Shown here: in pieces, positions 46,260-57,714 of the stretch
How the letters are laid out: the number at the start of each line of letters is the position of its first letter
How positions within the stretch are numbered: position 1 is the stretch's first letter
NCBI GenBank assembly: GCA_036245805.1
Contig: BTRK01000003.1
Location: 7,378,001-7,442,000 of the forward strand
Direction of reading: 5' to 3'
DNA: 64,000 nucleotides
Source of the DNA: Pristionchus mayeri
Lineage: Eukaryota; Nematoda; Chromadorea; Rhabditida; Neodiplogasteridae
Position numbers and translations under genes: made by a program
Notes under the pieces: model-generated
What the model saw: the letters and a program-made list of their open reading frames with translations, nothing else
Databases searched by the model: none
What the model was told of the DNA's origin: nothing

Positions 46260-47559
46260 TCAGTCATAGACCGGGCCACCTTTTGCCTCGACCACTTTTT
46301 TCATCTGCTTCTGCATACGCAGAATGAGCTTTCGACAGTGATCCTTAGTGAGCTTAGTGCTCCACCACTCTCTGATTCCTTCTTCGAGACTAGTCAGAGA
46401 GGCGCCCTTGTCATTCGACTGCAGCCACTGCTTCATATGGGCCCATGCCATCTCTACCGGATTCAGATCCGGGCTCTCAGCCGGCCATTCCATTGTCTGA
46501 GTGAGGTCAGTCTAGAAGTATACGATTAGCCTATGGTACCTCGATTTCCTCGTTTGCCATATATGATCGAGTAGACTCAGATACGTGGCACCGTGCGTTG
46601 TCCTGTACCAGAGTCACCTCTCCTCCATACTTCTTCCTGACATTGATAATATTGTAGCACTATATCCAAAATCGTTTACTAACTTCGCCCAGGGACGATA
46701 GACCTTGTGAAGCATCGTCTGGTACACTCCTCCATCCACCTTGGTCCCTCGGCGGAGGATGACGATGGGAGTGGCTCCCTCCCAGCTGATGCCCCCCCAA
46801 ATCATAAGCTGCAATGATAAAGGTAAGAATGACAAAGAAGTAGAGGAACGTACACTGGGTGGATGCTTGAAGCGGGGCTTCACTCTGCGGGAGTTATCTC
46901 CCTTGAGGATATAGACGTAACGGCCCTTCACTCCAGATTGAACCATAGATTCGTCAGTGAAGCAATGGGAAGTGAACATCGTTCCCATGTCGAGATGGAG
47001 ACGGCAGAAGGAATAGCGAGGGGCGCGATTCTGTAGGCGCACCGAATGGCCGTATCGCAGATTACCCTTGTGCAGGCCAACCTCCATTCGGATTCGTTTC
47101 ACCACCGTGACAGTGAGCTGAAATTTCTCAATGATAACCTTGTGATTACGGTAGTGCTCATTAAGGTTACGGTAAGTGGTTTATGAGTAATAGATTACGG
47201 TAGTTGTGAGTAAGGGGCTCACATTCTCATTGAAGAGCTCGGCGATCTGCTTCGCAAGATCAGATGGCTTCGTCTGCGAGTCCTCCAGATATGCTCCTCG
47301 GATGAGGTCGAAGATGGGAATGATATTTTCCTCATCGACGATAGAGGAGGGCTTGTAGGGCTTTACTTTATCGTAATCCTTGGTGAGAACGTGGCGCACT
47401 TGAGATCTTGAGACCTGTGCATCGTCTAATCCTCAATGAACAAATAGAAAATGGTACCTTCGTCTTGCCTATCGCATGGCATCTCCTCATGATCTCCCCA
47501 CTAGTGAATCCAGCATCATTCCATGCTACCACCTTATCCTTCCAAGTTCTCTCTGACAT
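46260..47559 (-). CDS. Tc1-like transposase (DD34E), six exons, intact
   Basis: Six exons join in phase with a stop only at the end: 47458-47559, 47223-47414, 46854-47117, 46684-46808, 46540-46636 and 46260-46496. They encode 338 residues. The N-terminal helix-turn-helix is WKDKVVAWNDAGFTSGEIMR. The catalytic motifs are SHCFTDESMV, VTLVQDNARCHVSE and SPDLNPVEMAWAHMK. I count 34 residues between the second Asp and the Glu, the Tc1 spacing. Other family landmarks are MIWGGISWEGATPI and VDGGVYQTMLHKVYRPW. Introns are unusual for Tc1-type transposases, which are mostly intronless or have one intron. Every splice junction fits, so the gene appears functional. Confidence 0.85.
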
Positions 47560-47758
47560 CCTGAAACGATCAATAACACAAAATATTCAATGGAAATGAA
47601 ACTATTATGTGAATAAAGCACTTCTATCTCGGTATTTCAAGTGGTTTCTTCATCTGATGAAATGCACCTTCACATGTCTCGAGCTCACTCAGTCGTCTCT
47701 TCACCTATTCTGTGTTCATGTATTGTCTCTCGTTATTGTATGCTCCGTTATTTCCAGG

Positions 47759-49435
47759 ATGTACTACTGCCTCCTTAAAGTTGGAGACGACTACGTCGTG
47801 TGTGATCGACAGGAGATCAAGGGACCGGAGCTGGCATGGGGACCTGTCCAAGTGAAGAAAGGGAAGACATTGGTGGCTGCCACTTACGTCAATGGAGGGA
47901 ATAAGAGAGAGATGGAGGGAGAGAAGAAGAGATATGAAGAGGGACTGTTGAATCCTCCTCGTAAGATAAAACCTCTCGTGAGTCAACTTCGATAGTCATT
48001 TCCGATCTCACTCAGAATGATTGACCTTGATCTTTTGAGTTCTCTATCGGTAAAGCGTGTGATGAGAGTGGAGAGGATGAGGAGATGAAGGAGGATGGAG
48101 AGCAGCCTCTCTCTAAGCGTCCGACTCGGGTTGCTGCAATGCGCCCCACCAAGAGGGAGCCCTCTCCTTCCCCTACTGGGAAGAGAAAGAGTGCAGCAGC
48201 AAGGGCGATTTCTCTTCCTCCGACGGGACTCCCTCTCTCTGCCAAGCCTCCCAAGAGTGCATCTCCCGCTGGCTCTCCTACTGTACCCACGGCCTCGCCT
48301 ACCGTACCCACCTGATCTACCGTACTCTCTACTACTCCTTCCCCTCCAGGCATGCTTATGATATCTTCTTTTTTATCATTTGGACAATAAGAATAGATCA
48401 CTACATAGGCACGGTGACCCTCGATATGATCTTCGCCAAGATTTGTGAGGTGCACACTGATGTGCAGAAGTTGGCGGTGCGAGTGGAGCGTGTGGAGAAG
48501 AAGCAGCGGGATATCGTGAATGACACCGTCGGCATTCGCCATGAGGTTAGGATTCTAAATTATCCTTCAGAATTGACGGAAAAACGTTTTCAGACTAAGG
48601 AAGTGGTGGAGAGCTCGAAGAGGGCTGAAGATAAGATGGAAGCACTAATTTCGGTAGTGCAGGTACTCAGGGAGAGACTGCCCCCTCCCTCAAAAAGTCA
48701 GTCATATTAAGCATAATTTCGTACGAGTACAAATGTCTAGGAGTGAAGTACGGTATCTACGAGGGACACACGGAGGAGAGGGTCGATGCTCTCGACGACG
48801 AGGACGACAATTGCCTCGTGTTCGCTGGCAACCTCGATCGGCTCCTCTTCAAGAAGTCTCCTCTGCCCCATCAACAGAGAGACCAGGACAAGGTCAAATG
48901 GCTGATCGAGGTGAGGGGGTTACAATACATACTATAGATAGTGATAAAAATAAGGGTAATTACTCTTGGTTATCAGGTGGTCACTCATCGTCGATGCCAA
49001 GGACCTGGAAGGGAGAAGAGACGCATGAAGACCCAGCTCCTCCAGAGGATCAATGTGAATGCCAAGCGAGTGGCTGATCGACTGGAGAGAAGAGAGGAGG
49101 AGAGAATGGACGAGCTGTTCCACTCTCAATCTAGGAATAGGCCCTCCTCCTATACTCCTCCCACTCTCATCTCAAAAACTCGAATTGCCTCTCGCACTGT
49201 CCTCGCTAACCCTTCAATGTCGACCACCCCTTCCCAGAAACAGATCATTAGACCTCATACCCCTTCCCTTTCCTCCGTGACTCCCTCTCAATATCGATTG
49301 GCTATGAGACAACAGTCCACTCCCAATTACACTATCCCCTTCCAGTCTCGAGTGAGATCGATCAGTCCCTTCGACTTTGAGGAAACCCCCTCCTCCTCCT
49401 ACTATAACGAATATATTCACGAAGCGTTCATCTAG
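47759..49435 (+). CDS. Accessory gene of the composite element, unknown function
   Basis: This is a multi-exon plus-strand gene. Exon 1 (47759-47960) starts MYYCLLKVGDDYVVCDRQEI and continues VQVKKGKTLVAATYVNGGNK, a small beta-rich-looking domain. A Ser/Pro/Lys-rich linker lies at about 48044-48310. Exons 48406-48545 and 48594-48710 encode heptad-like helices (KICEVHTDVQKLAVRVERVE; VESSKRAEDKMEALISVVQ). Exons 48745-48910 and 48977-49435 join in phase. They give an acidic patch (ERVDALDDEDDNC), VKWLIEVVTHRRC and a basic helix (RMKTQLLQRINVNAKRV) before a long Ser/Thr/Pro tail. The order small domain, coiled coil, C-terminal DNA-binding-like module recalls BEN-type regulators, but I cannot confirm that. 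It is divergent from the transposase gene and inside the same arms. The linker exon boundaries are unresolved. Confidence 0.55.
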
Positions 49436-49504
49436 ACATTTCTGTTGTTATTGGTCCAAGTTCCAACATTCTATGTTATGAGTTCAGAATAATAAACATT
49501 GTTC

Positions 49505-49819
49505 TCAATTAAATAATCTTTTACTAGGAAACATTACAATTAAACGAACAAAAAATACAAGCCTTAAATCTGGACGAAGTCGATGGGCCGAGCGAGGGGA
49601 AACTGAAAAATGCATGATTATAGAATCCAAAGGACTATGAATAAAGTTTTTAGTTTTATCGATGCTATAGCCTTGTACAATTACTAGGAGCAATATATCC
49701 TTAACTATTGCTAGGACTCGAATTGGAAACAAATATGCAATTAAAACTGACCGCAAGCGTCTTCCCTCAGCCATCGCGATCGGCCAAGAAATTGATTGGA
49801 TGACGGTGGGATTTATCAA
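49505..49819 (-). pseudogene. Inverted copy of the DEAD-box helicase fragment (right arm)
   Basis: On the minus strand it reads PTVIQSISWPIAMAEGRRLR and then the same intron as the left arm. It differs by a few substitutions and lacks a ~48-bp stretch. The copy ends exactly at CCCACCG (49810). It therefore includes only the 3' part of that helicase exon. Confidence 0.75.
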
Positions 49820-49850
49820 CTATTACACGATATCTACAGACTGCCGCTGG
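49796..49850 (+). pseudogene. Transposase fragment at the arm boundary
   Basis: The plus-strand frame reads MDDGGIYQLLHDIYRLP. It matches VDGGVYQTMLHKVYRPW of the nearby transposase at most positions. It abuts and overlaps by about 14 bp the outer edge of the right arm. It is too short to assign further. Confidence 0.45.
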
Positions 49851-50040
49851 TTTCGCCTTTGTTTCGCATTTGTTCCATCCTCATATCTTTCTTCCGTTCT
49901 CCCCCCCCCCTTCCAAAGGAGATTGAGAACTCATTTTCCTTGCCCAATTTCACACCATTCTTGGCCCTAAGGAAGAAGCGCCCATTTCACGGATTTTTAG
50001 GAAGAAAAATCAGTGTGGATTAGGAGACTCACGGGTGTCA

Positions 50041-50775
50041 TTGGCAGCGTTCATTATCGATTCGAAGTTGCGACGCTGTTTCAGCTAGTCGAGATTGTGT
50101 AGGTATCTGAATGCGATTCTTTTACAACACATTAGGCTTAACAAACCAATAGATAGAATAAATGGCAATGACCTAAACAATAATTAACGGGCAGATAATA
50201 GTGTGACCATCGAGTTCGAGAAACGAGATTACGGTATTCTGCACAACACTTCGCAATGAATCTTGGGCAATTGTGAAATTAAGTGACCGTGATTTCATTT
50301 CTCAAAATGTACAAGGAATGAGATGTGATGGGAGAGAACACAAAGAATGGGAAAGGTTTGGTGATCAGCCCGACCCTCCTTCCATCGCTATTGCTCCTTT
50401 TGCTCCTCCTCCTTCTATCGATCCCTCTCCGTATTGATGTGATTGGATTGAATGGGTCATCCGATCCGTCCCCTGTCCTCCTCCCCATTATCTATCCCAC
50501 TGCCCCCCCTCCTCCCTATGATTGGACTGAATGGAGTATTCCGCCCGGCCCAACTCTCTCCCTTCCCGTCCATCTCTCCTCCTCCCAGGTCTCTTTCTGC
50601 ATCTATCTTCCTCTCCCTGATCTCTCTCTTTCCTCTATCATCCCTACTAATCTTCCCCCTTTTGTGAGCATTCCTTGCTAGTATGCAAATGATGCCCCAT
50701 TAAGTGGCACACGAAAGGTCACTCGATGCGCAATCTAATCTGAGGATGAAACATCAGATAGGAATAGGAACGCAT
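50041..50775 (+). repeat. 0.7-kb dispersed repeat family, complete-looking copy
   Basis: It starts near TTCATTATCGATTCGAAGTTGCGACG. It contains CAATAGATAGAATAAATGG and CACAACACTTCGCAATG, a long pyrimidine-rich stretch, then GCTAGTATGCAAATGA and GGTCACTCGATGC. An inverted copy is at 63420-63996. Partial copies are at 44150 and 53812. Short pieces resembling its TCGAGAT-TGTAGGCATCTGA block occur near 21390, 29010, 32770 and 56655. Confidence 0.7.
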
Positions 50776-50783
50776 ATCTGTTT

Positions 50784-51192
50784 AGGGGGGGGGGGGTGAC
50801 AAAAGCACAACGGATCACCATTCGCTGGATATTCGAGCTAGTAACTTGAGAGTTGTTTCATTCTTATCAGTGTGTGGTACACTACATCACACTTATTAGA
50901 TATTCAAACTACGCGATCATGAGTTTCACTCCATATCTATGTATCATGATTCATGGTCCAAATTTGAGAAATTGAGTGGAAAATCGTGGTTAGATAAACA
51001 ACAAATACCGGAACCAATCGATGTCTATGTTACTGGGTTTCATTAGTTACTGGAGTTCTAGAATATCGATTGCTAACGGCATTTGGTGTTTATCTATCCA
51101 CGATTTTCCACTCATTTTCGCAAATTTGGACCATGAACCCCTATACATAGAGGATGAGTGAAACTCGTGCTTTTGTCACCCCCCCCCCCCTG
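50784..51192. mobile_element. Palindromic TIR element with poly-G ends
   Basis: The ends GGGGGGGTGACAAAAGCAC and GTGCTTTTGTCACCCCCCC are inverted. Inner blocks CTCAATTTC... / GATTTTCCACTCATTTTC and TGGTCCAAATTTG / CAAATTTGGACCATGA are also inverted. It is flanked by TGTTTAGG on both sides, an 8-bp duplication as made by hAT-type elements. Confidence 0.65.
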
Positions 51193-51261
51193 TTTAGGGG
51201 GATGGCGGAGCGCGTGATATTGGACGTTACCACGCCAATTCTAAATCAACAAAAGAGTCAC

Positions 51262-51373
51262 AATAGAGTTTGTGAAATGAAACCACTGTCTCTTCATTCA
51301 ATACACTCTCTCGCCCTTCCACCGGTCGAGAGAGTGTGTACAAAGAAGAGACGGTGACCCGAATTACGAACTC
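51262..51373. repeat. Palindromic hairpin repeat (CTCTCTCG family)
   Basis: GTCTCTTCATTCAATACACT pairs imperfectly with AGTGTGTACAAAGAAGAGAC. CTCTCTCGCCC...CCGGTCGAGAGAG forms the inner stem. The outer AGAGTTTGTG / ACGAACTCT blocks are also inverted. Confidence 0.62.
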
Positions 51374-52114
51374 TACTTCACAGCTCCCTCGCATATTCTG
51401 CAATTCCAGGATAGGGAGGCGGTTGTGAATGCTCATTCGACTTCGAATTGCAAACTCTTCTTCACAGGCTAGAGGGGGTGTGTGGAGTGTATATTGATGG
51501 AAGTGCCAAAGTGAATGGTTGAATCTAAGCGTGCTGAAGCAAATCCGAAAAAAAGTGCAATATTAATCAGAGTTCGCATGGCCCACTTTACGCTACACAT
51601 ACAAGTTGCACGAAATGTATACACTTCATTTGTCATACGAAATCATTACAATAACACAGAAATGTCTCCACGTGGGTTCACTCGCTCGCGATTCGAGATG
51701 AGAGATCTGTAAGAATGTCCACTTACGAATGGAATAATTAAAAGATAAGAATAGCCTAAATGCTTCACAAGGAGTGTGTAGGAAGAACATACAATAGAAA
51801 TGCGCACATAATTTATCATATCGAAAAAAATAAAATTCTCGCCTACTTCTTCACTGGCTTCTTCAGCGAATATATTCTAATGTTCAACCAGGAGTCTCAT
51901 TGAAAAGAATTCGCAGCTTCATTGTGCCTGAACGCGCAATAACCCCGGGATAAATTATAATAACTTATCGTGTTATCGGGTGCAAGAAAATAGATTATGA
52001 AACATAAGCAACGAAAAAAACATGAGATGCGATGTCCCAACTAGGCAACAAAGGAGTGAGATGAGGGTTGTGAAACTAAACGAGCTTTTTCACGGAAAGT
52101 CATGACACTATTCG
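51374..52114. other. Intergenic, nothing recognised
   Basis: No exon series, TIR pair or RNA gene was seen. Confidence 0.4.
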
Positions 52115-52896
52115 ACACAGCGTGTCAGAGGGGGGGAAAGCTCATTTGCGTGGCAGATTCGATCCCTGTCATTCTCGGATTAACGAAGGGAAAAGCGGCG
52201 TCGAATGCTGTTTTTCCAAGCTTTATCGAGCGCTGCACGTGAATGAGATCGAAATCGAGGAAAAGAAAACCAGTGATTTGTGCGGAATTTATTTGCGCAT
52301 GTTTGTGCACAAACTCCATCTCAATAACTTCACTTTCCCATGAGGAGTTCTCAAATAAGTGCCAAAACAGCTGTTTTTGGCTGTTTTTGCCTTATTTTTG
52401 TGCAATGCTACAAAAGGAGACTGAAATCGAAAAATCTAAAACAAGTTATTTGTGCGGAAAGTCGTTACGGAATTTCGTGCGCAAACGCCATCTCGATAGC
52501 TTCACTCTACTCGGAGTTCTAATTTGAATGGACCGAACTGGTGTTTTGAAACCATGTCAATACCCTTTAAAGTGTGTTTCAGGCAAAGCAGAAGAACCAA
52601 TTCTGTTTCTCGTTTGATCAAATATCGTTTAAATTATGTTTCAGCTGGCAATAACGATCCTATTTTTCTGATGTTCTCAAACTTTCGATGATATCGAAGA
52701 TTTCAAATATGTTTTTCAATATCGATAATATATTTTGCCCAATATTGCCAAAATTAGGGATGAATTTCCATCGACCGAGTCTAGAGTCGATAATGAGACA
52801 CAGTGAAAGGGTGAGTTCGATCGGAAAATAGTTCTGCCACGCAAATGAACTTTCATCCCCCCGCAAATGAACTTTCATCCCTCTGACACGCTGTGT
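52115..52896. mobile_element. TIR element with an internal tandem duplication
   Basis: The ends are ACACAGCGTGTCAGAGGG and GCTCATTTGCGTGGCAGA at the left, inverted as TCTGCCACGCAAATGAAC and CCTCTGACACGCTGTGT at the right. The short CGCAAATGAACTTTCATCC block is duplicated at the right. Inside, two diverged ~180-bp units share GTGCGGAA, CACGCGC-like and CTCCATCTCAATA/CGCCATCTCGATA blocks. The end motifs also occur at the 30450-31270 palindrome. Confidence 0.65.
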
Positions 52897-53529
52897 TCGA
52901 TAATATAATATTGTTAGAAAGAGAATTCCACTTACTGGCTATACGATTACAAAGGAAATTATTTAGAGATGATCTATAATCGAATGCTTTACGAAACAGT
53001 GACATAATGGCTCTCACCGCGAGGATCCAGTCTCGTTCCGTGATGCCTTTCTTGCGGACGATGTACCTTTCGTATTTGTGAGCAATATGAGGTGAGGTTT
53101 CTGAATCAAACTGAAATGAAGGCGCATAGGCAAATTAGGCGCTTCTGCACAATCCCGGACAATACAATATACTGTAAACGAATACGCTTTTGCATTCACT
53201 AGTACGATAGGAATATGTATTCAACGTTGGATTAGATCTATCCGTGGAATACCGGGAAATATCTAGTAGCAACCGTAATCGTTAGAAGTGCCTATGTACG
53301 AGGTTGTCCGGGATTGTGCAGAAGCGCCGCAAATTTCAATGTAACTGCACCTATGTGGAAATGGGGAATAGTTTTCGGAATTCGCATCAGCTGGTCCTTT
53401 CGATTCTAGCAGAGCCATCGTTCCTCGCTTAGAATATCTGAATAACATATATTTGAAAAAGATGGAGAAAACCGCAATACATCGCGTCGAGCTATTTTTG
53501 TCTTATTGTCTCCTCGAGGTCGCAGTTGG
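52897..53529. other. Intergenic with an inverted block
   Basis: The block GGCGCTTCTGCACAATCCCG (53139) is repeated inverted as GGGATTGTGCAGAAGCGCC (53309). A TIR element of about 200 bp could lie between them, but its ends were not resolved. No gene was seen. Confidence 0.4.
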
Positions 53530-53622
53530 AGGAATGGTCTGACTCTCTTCAAATCACAAACTCTCTCGTCGATCAGAGTGAGCGTGAGAGTGTATGATAT
53601 GGGGAGAGCGAGACCATTGCTC
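53530..53622. repeat. Palindromic hairpin repeat (CTCTCTCG family)
   Basis: GGAATGGTCTGACTCTCTTC and ATCACAAACTCTCTCG pair with TGAGAGTGTATGAT and GGGGAGAGCGAGACCATTGC. Confidence 0.6.
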
Positions 53623-54007
53623 CGCAATTGTGATGGAGCGGTGACCTATTCTGACTCGGAGCGATACTGCCTGCCACTACTTATCGGGCAGCCATTGCAC
53701 ACCTTTACTAACATTGTCGATATTACCATCCTGGCAAGTGTCGACTCATCGCAGTATGTAGGTTTGAATTTGTCGTTGCTAGATTTATGTACTAAAGACG
53801 TGATGTACTTATCGATTCGAAGTTGCGACGTTGCGTACAGTCGATGTAGCGTGGATATCTAAAGTATGATTTACAATAGCACACAAATATGGCGACATAT
53901 TATCGAATAATTTGATTGAGTATGGCCCATAAATATCGGACAGAACTGATTTTAAATAGAGTCCACACTCTCTTGCCACTAGCAAAGTAGAGAGAGTGTG
54001 GGAATGG

Positions 54008-54136
54008 TACTAGGGCGGATAGTATTCAGGATGATAACCAAAAAATGGGCCCTTCTGCAGAACTTTCACATAGTCATTTTTGGCACTTCCCTAAGTGGGA
54101 AAACAATTATCGGTCGGTGACCATCCGACCTAGTGC
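54008..54136. mobile_element. MITE, CACTAGGTCGGATGA family, copy 5
   Basis: It starts ACTAGGGCGGAT and contains GGATGATAACCAAAAAATGG. It ends GACCATCCGACCTAGTGCC. Confidence 0.6.
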
Positions 54137-54198
54137 CGAGGAAAATGATGAAAGGAATTCAAATTGTGAATATATTGAAACATTATGCAATCGGAAAA

Positions 54199-55468
54199 TA
54201 TCAGGTTGTAACATAAGTTTTGTCGCGTCCAATCTCTTATGCATTTTAACCTCAGAAATTCTTCGAATTAATTTAATCTCAATTTCGTTATTCATCATCA
54301 GTGAGGGCCTTCGTACTCTTTCTTACGCGCTTTACTTCAGTCCTGTCAAGGCAGTTGAGGAGGCACATTAGTCAGACAAAGTTGTACTGAGATAAGGATT
54401 ACAAATCATTTTCACGCATCAGCTCTTCTTGAAAAGGATAAATTATGCCGATTTTGTGTGATTTGCGTAAAGTACTACATATGTGCATAATTTTGAACCA
54501 CTCACGGATAATTACAAACGAAAATCGTTCTAGAAATGTAGACGAGTTTGTATAATGTGGATGGTTGGTGACGGTCGCGAAAACTTTCGAAAGCCGAATT
54601 TTCTTCTCAATAGATATCCAGATCCAAATAGTGGTGGAATATAGTTCACCCAAAGTGGTCAGTATGCAGACAAAGTTTGGGGTAGATTGGGTTCTGTTGA
54701 GATAAGTGGCTCCATTCAGAACGATGGTATGTAAATTAAACTAATGAAATCGGCACTTTGTTCATATTCGTACCTCGCACACATTTTCAATATCTGATTT
54801 GTTGTGTCCATCCTAACCGTAAACCCTTCCCTTACTAGTATCTACTTGGGATAAGTTTGGAAATAAATAGCTTTTGAATGACAATCTTTAATTCGAAACA
54901 CCTAAACTTGCATATTTTGGTAAAATTGTGCGCGAATTGAATTAATAAAAATTCAAATTTCCCACAAGTGGAGTGTTCTTTCTCTCACTTGTTTAATGAT
55001 AAATTATACCTCCATGAGTGGTAATTGGAACGCACTTATGTTAGTCATTGTTGTTGCAATTCTGGATTCAGAAGAGTTGGTCAAGTTGGCTACGAATCAG
55101 CGGCTAACCTTACACTCAGTGAAGTATATCTTTGATTCCGCTCAACATAGCACCATATCTGGCGTATATTTTGAAAGAGCATTGACGGGGTATATCACCA
55201 TGTTGTAGAAGTTTGGTTCATTATTTATCTCTGCGAACTAGCACCTGATCAAACGAATTAAAAAAATCTGCACCAAATTTAAATCAGTTCATATTAATAT
55301 TTTTCGCATAGCCAGCGTGCGCAGTTCAGCTCTACCCTATGGTTTGATTGTGCATGAACACCCCAAACATATACTAGGAGGTCAGGCATTGATAATGTTT
55401 GAGAAGTATCCTTCATGGAAATATTGTGAACCTCCGAAATGCGACAAAACTTATGTTACAACCTAATA
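54199..55468. mobile_element. Mariner-type non-autonomous element, family X
   Basis: TATCAGGTTGTAACATAAG at the left is inverted as CTTATGTTACAACCTAATA at the right, with TA at both edges. The length is 1,270 bp. The TIRs match element X at 4997-7445 in 16 of the first ~19 positions by eye. No transposase frame was found. Confidence 0.65.
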
Positions 55469-57714
55469 GTAAGAGAAGAGAAAGGCGCTCCGGAATTGAG
55501 GTGATTGGTCCTGAATGGGACGGGTATTGTACTTCGGCCAGCCCTTCCTTCACGTCCCTCGCTCTTCCTCCATTTACTTCGCTATACTTTCCCGCCCTCT
55601 ATCTCCTCACTTGGTCCCCTCGCTCGCTTTCTATCATCCGTTCTTTTTATCGCTCTCCCTCTCTCTCTCCCTATAATTAATAGAAGAGTGTGGTTATCAA
55701 AATACATGTTTATCACTTTACGTTTGGATTCAAACAATGGAAATCATCAGTTTGTGCGCCTAGGGGACAGCTGGTAGCGACACAATAACGCAATAGGGGG
55801 ACACACGCCCTGTACTCAACACTTGCATGTCTAGATGTAAAAAGACCACGGACAGGACACTTTGATTGCACCCGATATTAGCTCTGGCAGAGATCGTAAA
55901 GGAGAAGGCAATTGCTGGCATGCAGTCACAGAAGGCACAATATACTCTTTGCTGAGCTCTCACGGGGAAGGAGCCGAGTGTGTGGCAGGGCGAGAGATGT
56001 ACGGGGAACATTGACGTCTGCGTTATCGCACTCTATTTCTCGGGTATCTGAAATAATGATGTATATATTAGAGCATGAACTGAAGAGAGTGAGTATTCTT
56101 TATTATTATCGACTATATTTTACCATGCGAAACTCCCTTTCACCTTACATAAATTCGCCGTATAATATACGGTGCCCTGAGAGGGAATAATACATGGAAC
56201 TTGGGTTTATCTATCTTTTTCGCCCTTTTCTCATCGCGCTTTGTATTAGGCTGTTCCCAGGAGGTCGGATTAATCACCTATGACGAGACGGTATCAACAC
56301 AAAGGGATTGGCCATTACAAGGGGCAGTGATGGGTCTGTAGATGACAGAGAACCGCCTGACAGGTCGTTTATCTGTCCTGCAAGAGTCTGAGAACCGATA
56401 CCATGATCTGTTCATTCTACGCACTCTCTCGATTGGTCAAGCGGCGAAAAAGCGTGGGAAATACGACTCAAATGCCGAGCATTAGTCTGTCTAACCCTCG
56501 AGAGTGAGAGATCTAATTAAGAATGAACATTTAAAGCTAGCCATCCCTAGCCTAAACTTTGTAGATTAACATGTGCCTAACCTTAGTTGCACTGCGTTTG
56601 AAATAGACACCACCATTAAGAACTTGATGTATATTAGCTGCAACGCATCAGAAAGTCGAGATGATGTAGGCATCTGAACAAGTTCCAATAAGTTCCTGAC
56701 CAAAAACAATAATAATACAGATTCACGAAATTTGTACGAGGGAGAGCGGAGATATTGTATTGTTCAACAAGTCGAGGGGTTAAACGTATTGAAGTGAATG
56801 CTTGGTATTTGATCCTTTGGGCAATGACAGGAGGAAGGGATATGGTAGGGAAAGAGGGCGGATTCCTATTCCAATGGCTGAAGTGAATGCGATGATGATC
56901 GTGGCCCGCCCTCTTTCTCTATTCGTCCCAATCCCCGCACCTTCCCTCTCCCCCCCTCTCCCTCTCTCTCTTCGTTCTCATCCATTGACCACTTGTATCT
57001 GCAATCACCTAGAACGAATGGCGTGGTTCGGACTAGGGATGACCTTATATTATAAGGGTTATAAGGTAAATGACAAATGGGCACTTCTTTGATATTTGGC
57101 CCACCCTCTCCCCTTAATCCCCTACCCCACTCATTGTTAGGTATATATCTATAATTTTCGGTCTCACAATCACTCTGTGATGGAGATGGAATAAGAAATG
57201 GAAGGGGCTGGGACAAATATCGAAGAAGTGCCGAGAAATTAATCTCTTCATGCCCGCTCACTAATCGGCGTTAGATCACTGACAATGTAGAGTGACATTA
57301 CTTGCAAATCCATCAAAAAATCAGTCAATCCTCAAACAAAATGTTTGTGCAAAGCAGCAAATACAAATTAGGTAACGAACAATGATTAGTGTGCTGCCCC
57401 ACTTTCCCTAAGAAAATATTGTATGTTGCTTTGTATTCGCATCTTCGACAGAGATGTCATTACATGAACCCTTCATGTCAAAAGTTATCTCATAAAAAAT
57501 ATAGGGAGTCGTATCTTGCGTAGACTTCTATAGTCTTCGAACTGTGGGACTTGCGCAGGACTGAATACATATTTTCAACTTCCGTTTACGTATTATTTTC
57601 CTTCAGAATGAATTTCACATCTCTCACGTTTTCTCGCAATTTTCGCGTTTAAATTGTTTTGCAAAACATTAATCTCATCAACCTCCCTTCATTTCTCGTT
57701 CTCCCCACTCCGCC
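55469..57714. other. Gene-poor interval with repeat fragments
   Basis: It contains a pyrimidine-rich stretch (55540-55680) and another (56900-57120), a weak CTCTCTCG-type hairpin (56415-56475) and a short piece of the 0.7-kb repeat (56640-56700). No exon series was found. Confidence 0.4.

Larger units (their letters stand above)
45800..49810. mobile_element. 4-kb composite element with long inverted arms and two genes
   Basis: The arms at 45800-46173 and 49486-49810 are inverted copies over about 310 bp. The left arm has an extra ~48 bp near 45950. Each arm contains the helicase Q-motif exon piece (CCCACCGTCATCCAATC...) and its following intron. Between the arms lie a minus-strand transposase gene and a plus-strand accessory gene, transcribed away from each other from a ~200-bp middle. 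No TA duplication is visible at the outer edges, so the true transposon ends may lie inside the arms. Confidence 0.65.

Noticed and set aside
48012..48542. 176-aa minus-strand frame
   Set aside because: It is the antisense of the Ser/Pro-rich linker of the accessory gene, with no splice or domain support.
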